Shown here piece by piece: positions 25,793-34,959 of a DNA stretch of 64,000 nucleotides. The DNA comes from Bog-473 sp963742035 (GTDB lineage Bacteria > Actinomycetota > Acidimicrobiia > Acidimicrobiales > RAAP-2). The first letter of the stretch is position 1; each line of letters starts with the position of its first letter. The notes under the pieces were generated by a model, which had not been told where the DNA came from, did no database searches, and was given only the letters and a program-made list of their open reading frames with translations. The stretch is taken from assembly GCA_963742035.1 (NCBI GenBank), contig CAVUKH010000002.1:124001-188000 (forward strand). The letters are read 5' to 3'. Both the position numbers and the translations under genes were made by a program.

Positions 25793-26949
25793 AGCGCGGT
25801 ACGTGCGTCCATGGGGCCTTCGGCTCCGCCTGGGAGCGGCCGCACCATAGCGTCGACGCAGAACGACGCGACGAGCGCACCGTGACGGTCGTACACCCGG
25901 TTCTCCGCATGCGTCGTCCCGGCGCCGGCGAAGGTCGAGAGGTGGCGATAGAGCAGCCAATCGTCGGCCTTGACCGGACCGTGGAGCGACAGGCTGATGC
26001 TGTTGATCGCCATGGAGAGCGTCCGGTGCGCCTGGTCCTGGCCGACCCCTTGGTGCGGCCGCAGAGCTGCGGCAATCGACATGTGGCCGGTGAATTGGGC
26101 CAGCAGGCCGTCATGGATGGGCTGATCGTCGGGAAGGCGGCGGAAGCGCACCCAGGCGTCCACCGTGGGCGGCCCCTCGGGCGCGTCGGGATCGTTCGAG
26201 TAGGCGCCGTCCACCACTCTGATGTCACGACCGGTCACGCCCATATCGTACGGGTCGCTTTCGTATGGTCCCGCAACGTCGGGAGCGTCGACGGCGTGGC
26301 GGAGGACGTCCTGGGACGGCACGTCGAGGAGCAGCGTGCCGGCAGCGCAGACCCGGGGGCCTTGGAGCACCTGGACCGCCAGGCCCGTGAAAGTGCGGCC
26401 GGAACTGAGCTCGGCCAACTCCACGCGCAGCGGCTGACGGGCATCGGCCGCCCGCAGGAAGATCATGCTGGCCGAGACGACACGCCGGCGCTCGGCATAG
26501 CGGCCGGCGGCCGCGATGGCCTGCCCGAGCATTTGGCTCCCCTCGACCACCGGTCGCCGCTCGTCGCTCCGCGCCACCGTGACGAAGCTCAGGTTCGAGT
26601 CGTCCGTGGGGCGGACGTCCATCATGTCGACCAGGTGCGCGGCGTCGCCCCAGGTGGGGAAGCGCTTGACGGTGACATCGGGCCCGGCGTCCCCTTCGGT
26701 TTCGTCCGTGACCTCGACCCGGATGCGGTCCTGATCGAAGGCGACATGGGCGGCCAGCCCGGGTGGCGGTGCCCCGGGTCGGAGGTAATCGGCAAGGTCC
26801 TCGAGTCTCCCTTGATCGACGTCGGCCATGGGGAAGTAGAGGACCGGGAGCTCGCCCGGCGCCTCGGCGCACAGGCACGAGTCGGACCGGGCGACCCGCT
26901 GGTCGTCCAGCCACGCGCTGGCCGCGTAGGGGTAGGGCTCGACGTGCAT
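25789..26949 (-). CDS. DUF427-like domain fused to TesB-type acyl-CoA thioesterase
   Basis: 386 residues. About 1-95 look like DUF427 (ASAWLDDQRVARSDSCLCAEAPGELPVLYFPMADV). About 110-380 form a double hotdog thioesterase (QMLGQAIAAAGRY, IFLRAADARQPLRVEL; second unit VDAWVRFRRLPDDQPIHDGLLAQFTGH, SLSLHGPVKADDWLLY). Would hydrolyse an acyl-CoA in the cytosol. No ribosome site before ATG 26949; only 22 bases separate it from the SDR stop, so it relies on coupling. The DUF427 unit may serve as a regulatory or binding part. Substrate unknown. Confidence 0.85.
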   Translation of the reverse strand: MHVEPYPYAASAWLDDQRVARSDSCLCAEAPGELPVLYFPMADVDQGRLEDLADYLRPGAPPPGLAAHVAFDQDRIRVEVTDETEGDAGPDVTVKRFPTWGDAAHLVDMMDVRPTDDSNLSFVTVARSDERRPVVEGSQMLGQAIAAAGRYAERRRVVSASMIFLRAADARQPLRVELAELSSGRTFTGLAVQVLQGPRVCAAGTLLLDVPSQDVLRHAVDAPDVAGPYESDPYDMGVTGRDIRVVDGAYSNDPDAPEGPPTVDAWVRFRRLPDDQPIHDGLLAQFTGHMSIAAALRPHQGVGQDQAHRTLSMAINSISLSLHGPVKADDWLLYRHLSTFAGAGTTHAENRVYDRHGALVASFCVDAMVRPLPGGAEGPMDARTAL

Positions 26950-26971
26950 GCCCGGGGGAGTGGGGGTCAGC

Positions 26972-27715
26972 TCACCCCGCGGCGCGGGGAGCCACCGTCA
27001 CCGACGGAATGTGTGCACCGTCCTGACGCAGGACGGAGTCGACGACGTCGATCAGGTTCTCAATGCCCACGAAGGAGCCACTCATGTAATTGCGAGCGAA
27101 CCACACCGGCATGACCTCCGCCGCCAGCTCCTGATCCCAGCCGTCGGCGAACCCCGGCACCGAGTCGCCCTCACCACCCATGCACTCGCCCACGATGACC
27201 CGGGTGAACCCGATCATCGGATGCTCGCCCCGCCAGGCCTCCACGAGCTTGTCCAATGCCGCCTTGCTGACTGCGTAGGCGCCCAGACCGGGCCACGGCG
27301 GCGTCATTGATGCGCTGACCGACGACAGGTACACGGCATTGCCCGAGGACTCGGCCAGGTACGGCATCGCCGCCGCGGTGACGAGTGCCGCACCGATCAC
27401 GTTGGTGTCGAACACGTGCCTCCAGGTCTCGGCATCCATGTCGGCGAGCCGCACGAGGGGCCCGACACCCGGTGCGTAGACGAGGGCGTCGATACCGCCC
27501 AAGCCCTCGGCGGCCTGGGTGATGGCGGACTGGCAGGATGCGGTGCTCGTCACGTCGCACGGGATCGCCAAGGTCCCTTCCCCGGCTTCCTTGGCGGCCC
27601 CCTCGAGTCGATCCTGTCTCCGAGCCAACAGCGCAGTCCGCGCTCCGCGCTGGGCCAGCCCGACACCGATGCACCGCCCGAGTCCGCTCGACGCTCCTAC
27701 GACAACCGTTCGCAC
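26972..27715 (-). CDS. Short-chain dehydrogenase/reductase (SDR)
   Basis: 247-residue classical SDR using NAD(P)(H) on an alcohol or ketone, possibly a hydroxyacyl-CoA. Cofactor motif VVVGASSGLGRCIG at 4-17, ARRQDRL in the cofactor selectivity loop (Arg suggests NADP tolerance), catalytic SSVSAS and YAVSKAALD (Tyr/Lys). GTG 27715 follows GGAGGAG. First gene of the minus operon SDR - thioesterase - DUF427 - hydratase. Confidence 0.93.
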   Translation of the reverse strand: MRTVVVGASSGLGRCIGVGLAQRGARTALLARRQDRLEGAAKEAGEGTLAIPCDVTSTASCQSAITQAAEGLGGIDALVYAPGVGPLVRLADMDAETWRHVFDTNVIGAALVTAAAMPYLAESSGNAVYLSSVSASMTPPWPGLGAYAVSKAALDKLVEAWRGEHPMIGFTRVIVGECMGGEGDSVPGFADGWDQELAAEVMPVWFARNYMSGSFVGIENLIDVVDSVLRQDGAHIPSVTVAPRAAG

Positions 27716-27854
27716 CTTGTCTCCTCCAGTGAGCTGACGGCGATGTTAGACAGTTTTTGCTCTGGGGCGTCTCGCCGGCAGATCGCCCTTGGCCCGCCGG
27801 ATGGGGGGGCAGCCCGCCACCTGTGGCGGGGCCGATCGACGCCAAATGTTCGGA

Positions 27855-27868
27855 GTTGTACGCTCACA
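27855..27868. promoter_or_regulatory. Weak LacI-type operator candidate before rhamnosidase gene
   Basis: GTTGTACGCTCACA partly matches, in reverse, the ATGRKAGCGWTAWCA motif found at three other loci (shared AGCG core, outer bases diverged with a one-base offset). It lies 26 bases before the rhamnosidase ATG and overlaps a -10-like TACGCT. Low confidence. Confidence 0.25.
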
Positions 27869-27893
27869 CAAAAGAGATCATGGAGCATGCCAC

Positions 27894-30464
27894 ATGAACG
27901 GACCCACTCGTCTGCGCGTCGAGCATCTCGACGCGCCCTTGCTGGGCCTCGGCACCCGTCGGCCCCGCCTCTCCTGGCGCTTGCCGGCCGGTGCGACGGG
28001 ACAGGAGGCCTACGCCGTCGAGATCGACGGTCGCGCCCTCGACCGCGTCGGGTCCGATGCCAGCATCCTCGTCCCCTGGCCCGGCGAGACCCTGACCTCC
28101 CGCCGACGGATCGCCTGGCGGGTCAAGGTCTGGGTCGATGGTGTCGAGAGCGAGTGGTCGGCCCCGGCCTGGTTCGAGACGGGGCTGCTCGACCCCTCCG
28201 ACTGGACCGCCCGCTTCATCGAACCTCGCGAGACCGAGCGCTCGGCCCACGTGCTGCGCCACACGTTCCGGCTCGCCGCAGCGCCGTCGCAGGCGAGGTT
28301 GTACGCGACCGCGCACGGGGTGTACGAGACATACCTCAACGGCCGGCGCGTGGGCGAGGTGGAGTTGGCTCCGGGCTACACCAGCTATCCGACGACCCTG
28401 CACGTACAGGTCTACGACGTCGGTGCGTTGTTGGAGGCGGGCGACAACACCTGGGAGGTCGTGCTCTCGGACGGATGGTGGCGGGGGCGCACCGGGTTCT
28501 TCCAGGGCACGGACGGCTTCGGCAGCACGCTCGCCTTCCTTGGTCAGCTGCACGCGGACGACGAGGTCGTGACCACGGGTCCCGAGTGGGTGTCGGCCAC
28601 CGGGCCCCTGTTGCAGGCGGACCTCATGGCGGGGCAGACCGAGGACCACCGGCGGGGAACCGGAGCCTGGCAGGCCGTCTCCGTCGTCGACGACGACCTC
28701 GAAGCGCTGGCCTATTCACCCGCACCGCCCACGCGCCGGGTGGAGGAGCTCCGCCCGGTCGCCGTGACCCGTCCCGGGCCCGATCGCCATGTCGTCGACC
28801 TCGGGCAGAACATCAACGGCTGGCTGCGGCTGCGCGACCTGGGTCCCGAAGGCACCGCGCTGACGATCGTGCACGGCGAGTTCCTCGACCCGTCCGGGGA
28901 CGTCACCCAGGACCACCTGACGCCCGACTTCTTCGGCGACGAGAAGCAGGTCGGCATGATCGACCGCGTCGTCGCGGCCGGGATGCCCGGAGAGGTGTTC
29001 GAGCCGCGTCAGACCACCCACGGCTTCCAATTCGCACGCATTGAGGGCCACCCCGGCCGTCTCACCCCGGACGACATCACCGGCGTCGTCGTGCACACGG
29101 ACCTGCGCCGGACGGGTTGGTTCCGCTGCAGCGACGAGCGCCTCAACCGCCTCCACGACATCACCGAGTGGTCGTTCCGGGACAACGCCTGCGAGATCCC
29201 GACCGATTGCCCGCAACGCGAGCGGGCCGGCTGGACGGGGGACTGGCAGCTCTTCGTCCCCACCGGCGCCTTCCTCTACGACGTGGCCGGATTCTCGCTC
29301 AAATGGCTCCGAGACGTGGCGGCCGAGCAGCTCCACGACGGCCGCATCATCAACTACTCCCCTGATCCCCTCCGGCAACACATCCGCGACACCGGCATGT
29401 GGCTGGGGCTGCAGGGGTCGTCGGGGTGGGGCGACGCCATCGTCATGGTGCCCTGGGAAATATGGCGGGCCTACGGCGACCAGGACGTCCTGGTCGAGCT
29501 GTGGCCCCACATGCTGTCGTGGATCGACTTCGCGGCAACAGCGGCCCGCCTGCATCGCCACCGGAGCCGGGAGGAGGCCCGCCCCGAGGCGGCGCCGCAC
29601 GAGCAGTTCATCTGGGACGGGACGTACCACTGGGGCGAATGGATAGAGCCGGGTGGCGAGCCCCACGATCACGCGCAGCGCGACCAGGGATCCGTCGGTA
29701 CTGCGTTCCTCTTCCACTCGGCGACCCTGGCTGCACACATCGGCCGCATGCTCGGCCATCAGGCCGACGCGGCGCGCCTGGAGGAATTGGCCGCCAACGT
29801 GCTGCAGGCCTGGCGGATCGAATTCATCGGTCCGGACGGCGCCCTCACGCCGGATACCCAGGCGAACCACGTACGCGCCCTGGCCTTCGGCCTCGTGCCC
29901 GACGAGCTTCGGGCCCACACGGCGGAACGGCTGGTGGGATTGATCCGCTCGGCCGGCACGCACCTGGGCACCGGGTTCCTGGCCACGCCCTACCTGTTGC
30001 CGATGCTGGCCGACGCCGGGCATCTCTCCGTGGCCTACGAAGTCCTGTTGCAGGACACCCCGCCGTCCTGGCTCGCCATGATCGAGCGAGGCGCGACGAC
30101 GGTCTGGGAGTCGTGGGAAGGGATCGACGACGAGGGCCGCCCGCACGAATCGCTCAACCACTACAGCAAGGGCGCGGTCATCTCGTTCCTCCACAACTAC
30201 GTCGCCGGCATCAGGCTGCTCGAAGGCCATCCCGCCTACCGTCGGTTCCGGGTGGAGCCGCAGCCGGGTGGCGGGTTGACGTGGGCCGAGGCCGTGCACG
30301 ACTCGCCCTACGGCCGCATTGAGTCGGCCTGGCGCATTGAGAGGGAGTCCCTGCGGCTGACGGTCACGGCGCCACCGGGCACCGTGGCGGAAGTCGCGTT
30401 GCCGGACAGATCCGTCCGCGACCAGGGGCCGGGCACCGTGACCTACGAGTGCGCCCTCGCCTGA
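27894..30464 (+). CDS. GH78 alpha-L-rhamnosidase
   Basis: 856 residues; removes terminal alpha-L-rhamnose from glycosides by inversion. Beta-sandwich N-terminal domains (LSWRLPAG; YATAHGVYETYLNGRRVG) precede an alpha/alpha barrel. DCPQRERAGWTGDW at 438-451 aligns exactly with the catalytic Asp, Glu and Asp of GH78 (Asp438, Glu443, Asp450), and WESWEG near 738 holds the distal catalytic Glu. No signal peptide, so it acts in the cytosol on imported glycoside. ATG 27894; the preceding CACAAAAGAG gives only a weak ribosome site. Adjacent to an amidohydrolase and GH1 genes. Confidence 0.94.
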   Translation: MNGPTRLRVEHLDAPLLGLGTRRPRLSWRLPAGATGQEAYAVEIDGRALDRVGSDASILVPWPGETLTSRRRIAWRVKVWVDGVESEWSAPAWFETGLLDPSDWTARFIEPRETERSAHVLRHTFRLAAAPSQARLYATAHGVYETYLNGRRVGEVELAPGYTSYPTTLHVQVYDVGALLEAGDNTWEVVLSDGWWRGRTGFFQGTDGFGSTLAFLGQLHADDEVVTTGPEWVSATGPLLQADLMAGQTEDHRRGTGAWQAVSVVDDDLEALAYSPAPPTRRVEELRPVAVTRPGPDRHVVDLGQNINGWLRLRDLGPEGTALTIVHGEFLDPSGDVTQDHLTPDFFGDEKQVGMIDRVVAAGMPGEVFEPRQTTHGFQFARIEGHPGRLTPDDITGVVVHTDLRRTGWFRCSDERLNRLHDITEWSFRDNACEIPTDCPQRERAGWTGDWQLFVPTGAFLYDVAGFSLKWLRDVAAEQLHDGRIINYSPDPLRQHIRDTGMWLGLQGSSGWGDAIVMVPWEIWRAYGDQDVLVELWPHMLSWIDFAATAARLHRHRSREEARPEAAPHEQFIWDGTYHWGEWIEPGGEPHDHAQRDQGSVGTAFLFHSATLAAHIGRMLGHQADAARLEELAANVLQAWRIEFIGPDGALTPDTQANHVRALAFGLVPDELRAHTAERLVGLIRSAGTHLGTGFLATPYLLPMLADAGHLSVAYEVLLQDTPPSWLAMIERGATTVWESWEGIDDEGRPHESLNHYSKGAVISFLHNYVAGIRLLEGHPAYRRFRVEPQPGGGLTWAEAVHDSPYGRIESAWRIERESLRLTVTAPPGTVAEVALPDRSVRDQGPGTVTYECALA

Positions 30465-30485
30465 TCAGCCCTGGCTCTGGCTGCA

Positions 30486-30500
30486 TGGGAGCGTTAACAT
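30486..30500. promoter_or_regulatory. LacI-type operator 1
   Basis: ATGGGAGCGTTAACATG (30485-30501) matches two other sites in the window (40372 and 50998) in ATGRKAGCGWTAWCA. Position is 40 bases before the amidohydrolase start at 30541. The other two sites stand before the GH2/galT operon and between xylA and a Gfo/Idh gene. Likely bound by a local LacI repressor, best candidate the xyl-linked one at 45877. Confidence 0.5.
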
Positions 30501-30540
30501 GACGAGTGCGCCCGCCGTCGGCGAGCGGAAAGGGGGGCCG

Positions 30541-31728
30541 ATGTCAAAGGCCGCGATCATCTCGGTGGACGGTCACGTCCGGGCGTCCCGGAGCGAGTAC
30601 CGCAACTATGTCGAGCAGCGCTTTCTCGACGCGTTCGACGCCTGGGCCAGGGCGGAGGAAGCGGCCGGCGCACCCGAGAGCGGCAACCTGAGCGCCGGGC
30701 TCGATCCGACGTCGCAGTGGGACTCGGACCTTCGCCTGAAGGACATGGAGAGCCAGGGCGTCGTGGCCGAGGTGTTGTTCCCGAACGGGCTCCCGTTCCA
30801 GTCGAGGCCGGCGGACGACGTGGGCTCGTTCTCCGACCCCGAGATCGATCGCCAGGCCCGCCTGGCCTACAACCGCTGGCTGGCCGACTTCTGTGCCCAG
30901 GTCCCCGGACGCCGGGCGGGGCAGGCCCTCATCTCGTTCGACGACGTGGACCTGGCGGTCGCCGACGTCCACTGGGCCAAGGAGCACGGCCTCGGTGGGA
31001 TCATGATGCCTGCACTGCTGCCCGGCGGGACCTTCTTCTTCGACCCGGCGCTCGATCCGGTCTGGGCCGCGTGCGTCGACGTCGGGCTGCCCGTCAGCCA
31101 GCACGGAGGGACGGGCGCGCCCGTGTACGGGCCGCCGGGGTTCGCCGCCATCATGACCCTGGCCCTCGAGCACTCTTTCTTCTCGGGCCGCTCGCTGTGG
31201 CAGCTGATCCTGGGCGGCGTGTTCGAGCGCTTCCCGGCGTTGCGCGTCGCTTTCATTGAGACCGAGGCGGACTGGATCGCTCCGGTCATCCGCAAGCTGG
31301 ACCGCCGCCTGGACTGGGGCGACGATTGGACCGGGTGGGCCCAGACGCTGCAGCGCATGCGCCAGTTCACGGGCTCCGCCCGCGACTACTGGGCGACCAA
31401 CTGCCTGGCCGGGATCTCTCCCTTCACCGAGGACCAGGTGGCGCTCGAGGAGCTGGCCCGACCGAGTGCCGACTACGAGGTGTTCGCCATCGGCTGTGAC
31501 AACGCGATGTTCGGCGTGGACTATCCGCACTTCGAGTCGGTCTTCCCGGAGACGAAGGTGCACGTGGACGCGCTGGTGCAGCACCCGAGCATTCCCGCCG
31601 ACGTGGCCCGCAAGATCCTTTCCGGGAACGCCGCCGGCCTCTACGGCTTCGACCTGGGCCGCTTGGCGTCCGACGTGGAGCGGGTCGGTTTCGAGGTCGA
31701 CGGCACGCCAGAGCCCGATCCACGCTGA
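30541..31728 (+). CDS. Amidohydrolase-2 family metal-dependent hydrolase
   Basis: 395 residues, TIM-barrel amidohydrolase. Metal-site start IISVDGHVRAS (Asp/His), mid-barrel PVSQHGGTG, and C-terminal FGVDYPHFESVFPE. ATG 30541 is chosen for its AAAGGGGGG ribosome site; an upstream in-frame ATG at 30499 overlaps a LacI-type operator. Distinct from the 15383/59618 pair. Located between rhamnosidase and GH1 genes and carrying a sugar-type operator, it probably works on a glycoside-derived product. Reaction unknown. Confidence 0.9.
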   Translation: MSKAAIISVDGHVRASRSEYRNYVEQRFLDAFDAWARAEEAAGAPESGNLSAGLDPTSQWDSDLRLKDMESQGVVAEVLFPNGLPFQSRPADDVGSFSDPEIDRQARLAYNRWLADFCAQVPGRRAGQALISFDDVDLAVADVHWAKEHGLGGIMMPALLPGGTFFFDPALDPVWAACVDVGLPVSQHGGTGAPVYGPPGFAAIMTLALEHSFFSGRSLWQLILGGVFERFPALRVAFIETEADWIAPVIRKLDRRLDWGDDWTGWAQTLQRMRQFTGSARDYWATNCLAGISPFTEDQVALEELARPSADYEVFAIGCDNAMFGVDYPHFESVFPETKVHVDALVQHPSIPADVARKILSGNAAGLYGFDLGRLASDVERVGFEVDGTPEPDPR

Positions 31729-31729
31729 G

Positions 31730-32965
31730 TCAGTCGAGGGCGTTGCGGCGGGCCACCTCGCCCAGCCACCGCGCCGACGGCTTGACGGTGCGCTCGAAGG
31801 TCTCGCGGTCCACGGCGATGAGGCCGAACGTCTTGGCGTAACCGGCGTTCCACTCGAAGTTGTCGAGCAACGTCCAGTGGAGGTAGCCGCGCACGTCGAT
31901 CCCGTCCGCCATGCACCGAGCCAGGCCCTCCAGCGCGGCGCGGGTGTAGGCGATCCTCGCCTCGTCGTCGTCCGTGGCCATGCCGTTCTCGGTGACGAGC
32001 ACCGGCACTCCGGCATGCTCCGCGGCCAGGCGGACGGTGTGACCCAGCGCGTCGGGGTAGACCTCCCACCCGGTCTGCATGGTGGTCGACCCGTCGGCCG
32101 GAGGGAGCTGGCCGTCCGGTCCGATGCGGGTGCGAGAGTAGGTCTGCACCCCCACGAAGTCGTCGTCGGCTGAGACTGCGAGCCAGTCGGTCTGGGCCAC
32201 GCGCCGCGCCGCGCGCCAGCGCTCTTCGCCGTTCTCGGCCGGCTGGAAGTCGACGAGCGCCAGGGTCCAGCCCGTGTTGACGGCGGCTGCGGCCGCCTCA
32301 ATGGCCTCGACCGCCAGCCGATGGGCGGCGGCCATCTGCTCGACGTCGGCGGCGACGATCCCCATGCGGTAGCGCGACGGGTCGAAGCCCCCGACGCCGC
32401 CCTGTTGCGTTTCGACGGGATCAGGGGCGGGGGAGCGATCCCCCTCACCCATGGCCAGCACGCCGGTACTCCGCATCATGGCCATGAGGTTCGGCTCGTT
32501 CAACGTGCAGACCCACGACAACAGATCCCCGACGTGTTGCGTGACGCGGGACGCGTAGTCGGCGAAGCGTGCCGGCGCATCGGGCGCGCTCCAGCCACCC
32601 CGACCCGCCATCCAGCGGGGGACGGTGAAGTGGTTGTACGTCACCACCGGGGTGACCCCGTGCTCTCGGCAATGCTCGATCATCCTTCTGTAGTGGTCGA
32701 GCGCGGCGCGCGAATAGAAGCCCGGCTCGGGCTCGATGCGCGACCACTCCAAGGAGAAGCGATAGGCGTTCAGTCCGAGCCCGGAGAGGAGCGCGATGTC
32801 CTCGGGGTAGCGGTGGTAGTGGTCGCACGTGTCGCCCGACGGCTCGTTGAAGGTCGAGTTTGTGGCCCACTCCATGGGCCACATGTCGGCGTTGATATTG
32901 CCGCCCTCGACCTGGTGCCCGGCCGTCGAGGCACCCCAGAGGAAGTCGTCTGGGAAACCGGTCAT
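31730..32965 (-). CDS. GH1 family beta-glucosidase
   Basis: 411 residues; retaining beta-glycosidase. Acid/base Glu157 in TLNEP, nucleophile Glu326 in VTENG, N-terminal FLWGASTAGHQVEG and NAYRFSLEWSRIEP, C-terminal GYLHWTLLDNFEW substrate contacts. No signal peptide. ATG 32965 has AGGGAGG upstream. Divergent from a second GH1 gene with a shared 137-base promoter region, and convergent with the amidohydrolase (stops adjacent). Aglycone preference unknown. Confidence 0.94.
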   Translation of the reverse strand: MTGFPDDFLWGASTAGHQVEGGNINADMWPMEWATNSTFNEPSGDTCDHYHRYPEDIALLSGLGLNAYRFSLEWSRIEPEPGFYSRAALDHYRRMIEHCREHGVTPVVTYNHFTVPRWMAGRGGWSAPDAPARFADYASRVTQHVGDLLSWVCTLNEPNLMAMMRSTGVLAMGEGDRSPAPDPVETQQGGVGGFDPSRYRMGIVAADVEQMAAAHRLAVEAIEAAAAAVNTGWTLALVDFQPAENGEERWRAARRVAQTDWLAVSADDDFVGVQTYSRTRIGPDGQLPPADGSTTMQTGWEVYPDALGHTVRLAAEHAGVPVLVTENGMATDDDEARIAYTRAALEGLARCMADGIDVRGYLHWTLLDNFEWNAGYAKTFGLIAVDRETFERTVKPSARWLGEVARRNALD

Positions 32966-33045
32966 GGCGAGCCCTCCCTGCGCGTCGTTGGCAGCCCGCG
33001 TGCTTGGCGGGCGCCTCGCAGAGTCTGGCACGTCAGTTCGCTCGT

Positions 33046-33061
33046 ATGCAAAGCTTTGCAT
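33046..33061. promoter_or_regulatory. 16-bp perfect palindrome, LacI-type operator, in GH1 divergent promoter
   Basis: ATGCAAAGCTTTGCAT is fully self-complementary and lies between the two divergent GH1 genes. Its inner 14 bases TGCAAAGCTTTGCA recur exactly at 59442-59455 in front of uxaC. An A/T-rich symmetric site in this GC-rich DNA is very unlikely by chance. Symmetry and size fit the LacI family. The LacI at 54749 is the nearest candidate. Confidence 0.6.
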
Positions 33062-33102
33062 CGTGCAGTTGGAGCCGACTGGAGCGTGAACGGAGCGTCG
33101 AG

Positions 33103-34431
33103 ATGAATGGATCGGACGGGGCGCGTCGAATCTTCCCGGAGGATTTCGTCTGGGGTGCGGCGACAGCGGGTCATCAGATTGAGGGCAACAACGTCAACTC
33201 CGACTTCTGGTTCTTGGAGAACCTCAATCCGACGATCTTCGTCGAGCGCTCGGGCGATGCATGCGACAGCTACCACCGCTACCCCGAGGACATCGCGCTG
33301 CTCGCCGGACTGGGGTTTGGTTGCTACCGATTCTCCATCGAGTGGTCGCGGATCGAGCCGAGTCGCGGCTCCTTCTCGCGGGCAGCGTTGGACCACTACA
33401 AGCGGATGATCGAGTGTTGCCACGAACACGGAGTCGCTCCTGCGGTCACGTTCGTCCATTGCACGGTGCCACGTTGGTTCGCGGAGGCGGGCGGTTGGCT
33501 CAACCCCGACGCCCCCGCTCTCTTCGCCCGCTACTGCTCACAGGCGGCCAAGGAGCTCAGCGACGGCCTGGCCTTTGCGTTCACCATCAACGAGCCGCAG
33601 GTGGGGAAGGTCTTCCGGTGCATTCCCGGTGCCGAAGGGTATTTCGGGAGCCAGGATCCCAAGTCCCTGGCGCTGCACGCCCACGCGGCGGAGATGACGC
33701 GAGCCGATTGGTTCATCACCATGGAGCACCCTGACCTCGACGGCATGACGCCGCAACTCATTGCGGGCCACGTGGAGGGGTGCGCCGCCATGAAGGCGGA
33801 GCGGGGCGACCTCCTCGTCGGCGTCACGCTCTCGGTCACCGACTTCCAGTCGGGTGGTGAAGGGAGCCCGTTCGAGTCGGTTCGGGCCCATGCCTATGGC
33901 GAGTGGCTCGAGACGATCCGGCGCACCGGCGATTTCACAGGGGTGCAGACCTATCGGATGGTCCGCATTCCGGGCACCGGTGAGCCACTGCCACCCCTAC
34001 CCACACTTCCCTTCACCGAGCCCGGGGATCTCTACGCGAACCTCCAGCGCCCGGAGGCCTTGCGGAACACCGTCGAATACGTGCACGCGGTGACCGGCAA
34101 GCCCGTGTTGGTGTCGGAGAACGGGCTCGAGACGGAGGACGACGAGCGACGGGTCTGGTACATCGACGCCGTGCTCGCCGGCCTGCACGAAGCGATCGAA
34201 CGTGGCGTCCCGGTCTTGGGCTACCTGCATTGGACTCTGCTCGACAACTTCGAATGGATCCGTGGGTACGCGCCGAAAATGGGGTTGATCGCCGTCGATC
34301 GCACCTCGTTCGTGCGGACCCCGAAGCCGAGTGCCGCCCACCTGGGTGAGATCGCTCGACGCAACGCTGTGTCGGTCACGTCGTGCGCAGCAACGTCTAG
34401 CGTGCGGCCATGGCCGAACCGCCACGGCTGA
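33103..34431 (+). CDS. GH1 family beta-glucosidase
   Basis: 442 residues; second GH1 enzyme. Acid/base Glu164 in TINEP, nucleophile Glu339 in VSENG, FVWGAATAGHQIEG at the N-terminus, GYLHWTLLDNFEW near the end. Similar to the neighbour at 31730 but clearly diverged (about half identical by eye). No signal peptide. ATG 33103; no strong ribosome site. The last 22 bases overlap the MarR gene, so the regulator is co-translated. Two GH1 enzymes side by side may divide alpha/beta aglycone or sugar preferences. Confidence 0.93.
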   Translation: MNGSDGARRIFPEDFVWGAATAGHQIEGNNVNSDFWFLENLNPTIFVERSGDACDSYHRYPEDIALLAGLGFGCYRFSIEWSRIEPSRGSFSRAALDHYKRMIECCHEHGVAPAVTFVHCTVPRWFAEAGGWLNPDAPALFARYCSQAAKELSDGLAFAFTINEPQVGKVFRCIPGAEGYFGSQDPKSLALHAHAAEMTRADWFITMEHPDLDGMTPQLIAGHVEGCAAMKAERGDLLVGVTLSVTDFQSGGEGSPFESVRAHAYGEWLETIRRTGDFTGVQTYRMVRIPGTGEPLPPLPTLPFTEPGDLYANLQRPEALRNTVEYVHAVTGKPVLVSENGLETEDDERRVWYIDAVLAGLHEAIERGVPVLGYLHWTLLDNFEWIRGYAPKMGLIAVDRTSFVRTPKPSAAHLGEIARRNAVSVTSCAATSSVRPWPNRHG

Positions 34432-34919
34432 GTTTCGATCCCATCGCGGAGGCTGAGCGCCAGTGGAGCGAGCACGGCTGGCCGGACCAGGCCTCGGGCA
34501 TGGCCGTCGTGACCTCCATCATGCGACTCCAGCAGATCTTCTTGGCCCGCGCCGACGGGGTCCTTCGTCCACTCGGGCTCACGTTCGCCCGCTACGAGGT
34601 GCTCATGCTGCTGTCGTTCTCACGCCAGGGCGCCCTGCCTCTGGGCAAGATCGGGGAGCGCCTGCAGGTCAACGCCGCCAGCGTCACCAACGCGGTCGAC
34701 CGCCTGCAGGCCGACGGCCTCGTCACCCGACGGTCGAACCCCGACGACGGGAGGGGCACGCTGGCGCGCGTGACGGCGGCGGGACGGCGGCGGGCCATGA
34801 CGGCCACGGATGCCATGAACGAGCTGGTCTTCACGGATATCGGCATGCCACCGTCAGCGGTCTCCCGCCTCTTCGACCTCCTGGCGGACCTCCGGCGGGC
34901 CGCCGGCGACTTTCAGTAG
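34410..34919 (+). CDS. MarR-family transcriptional regulator
   Basis: 169-residue winged-helix regulator. Winged helix at about 65-125 (GKIGERLQVNAASVTNAVDRLQADGLVTRRSNPDDGRGTLARVTAAGRR), flanked by dimerisation helices. ATG at 34410 lies inside the GH1 gene. MarR proteins of this type often answer to aromatic or acyl-CoA ligands. It is transcribed with the beta-glucosidase and just upstream of the mutase gene, so it may sense the aglycone. Confidence 0.9.
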   Translation: MAEPPRLSFDPIAEAERQWSEHGWPDQASGMAVVTSIMRLQQIFLARADGVLRPLGLTFARYEVLMLLSFSRQGALPLGKIGERLQVNAASVTNAVDRLQADGLVTRRSNPDDGRGTLARVTAAGRRRAMTATDAMNELVFTDIGMPPSAVSRLFDLLADLRRAAGDFQ

Positions 34920-34934
34920 GCGTGTGGAGAGTAG

Positions 34935-34959
34935 TTTGACGTTGAAGTAAACTGTCGCG
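34935..34959 (+). promoter_or_regulatory. Leaderless promoter with TetR-type operator, site F
   Basis: -10 TAAACT (34948-34953) is placed so that transcription should begin at the GTG at 34960, giving a leaderless mRNA. The core GACGTTGAAGTAA (34938-34950), a variant of the shared GACGTCRWWGTCA motif, overlaps the -10 box. The -35 is not clear. No ribosome site precedes the GTG. Confidence 0.5.

Noticed and set aside
27735..27752. TGACGGCGATGTTAGACA upstream of the SDR gene as a seventh TetR-type site
   Set aside because: It shares only the left part (TGACGGCGA-GT) with site A, lacks the GTCA right arm and has no clear promoter alignment, so I left it out of the motif set.
30544..32448. A 634-codon minus-strand frame spanning amidohydrolase and beta-glucosidase genes
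   Set aside because: It crosses two well-supported genes on opposite strands, and its sequence is compositional noise.
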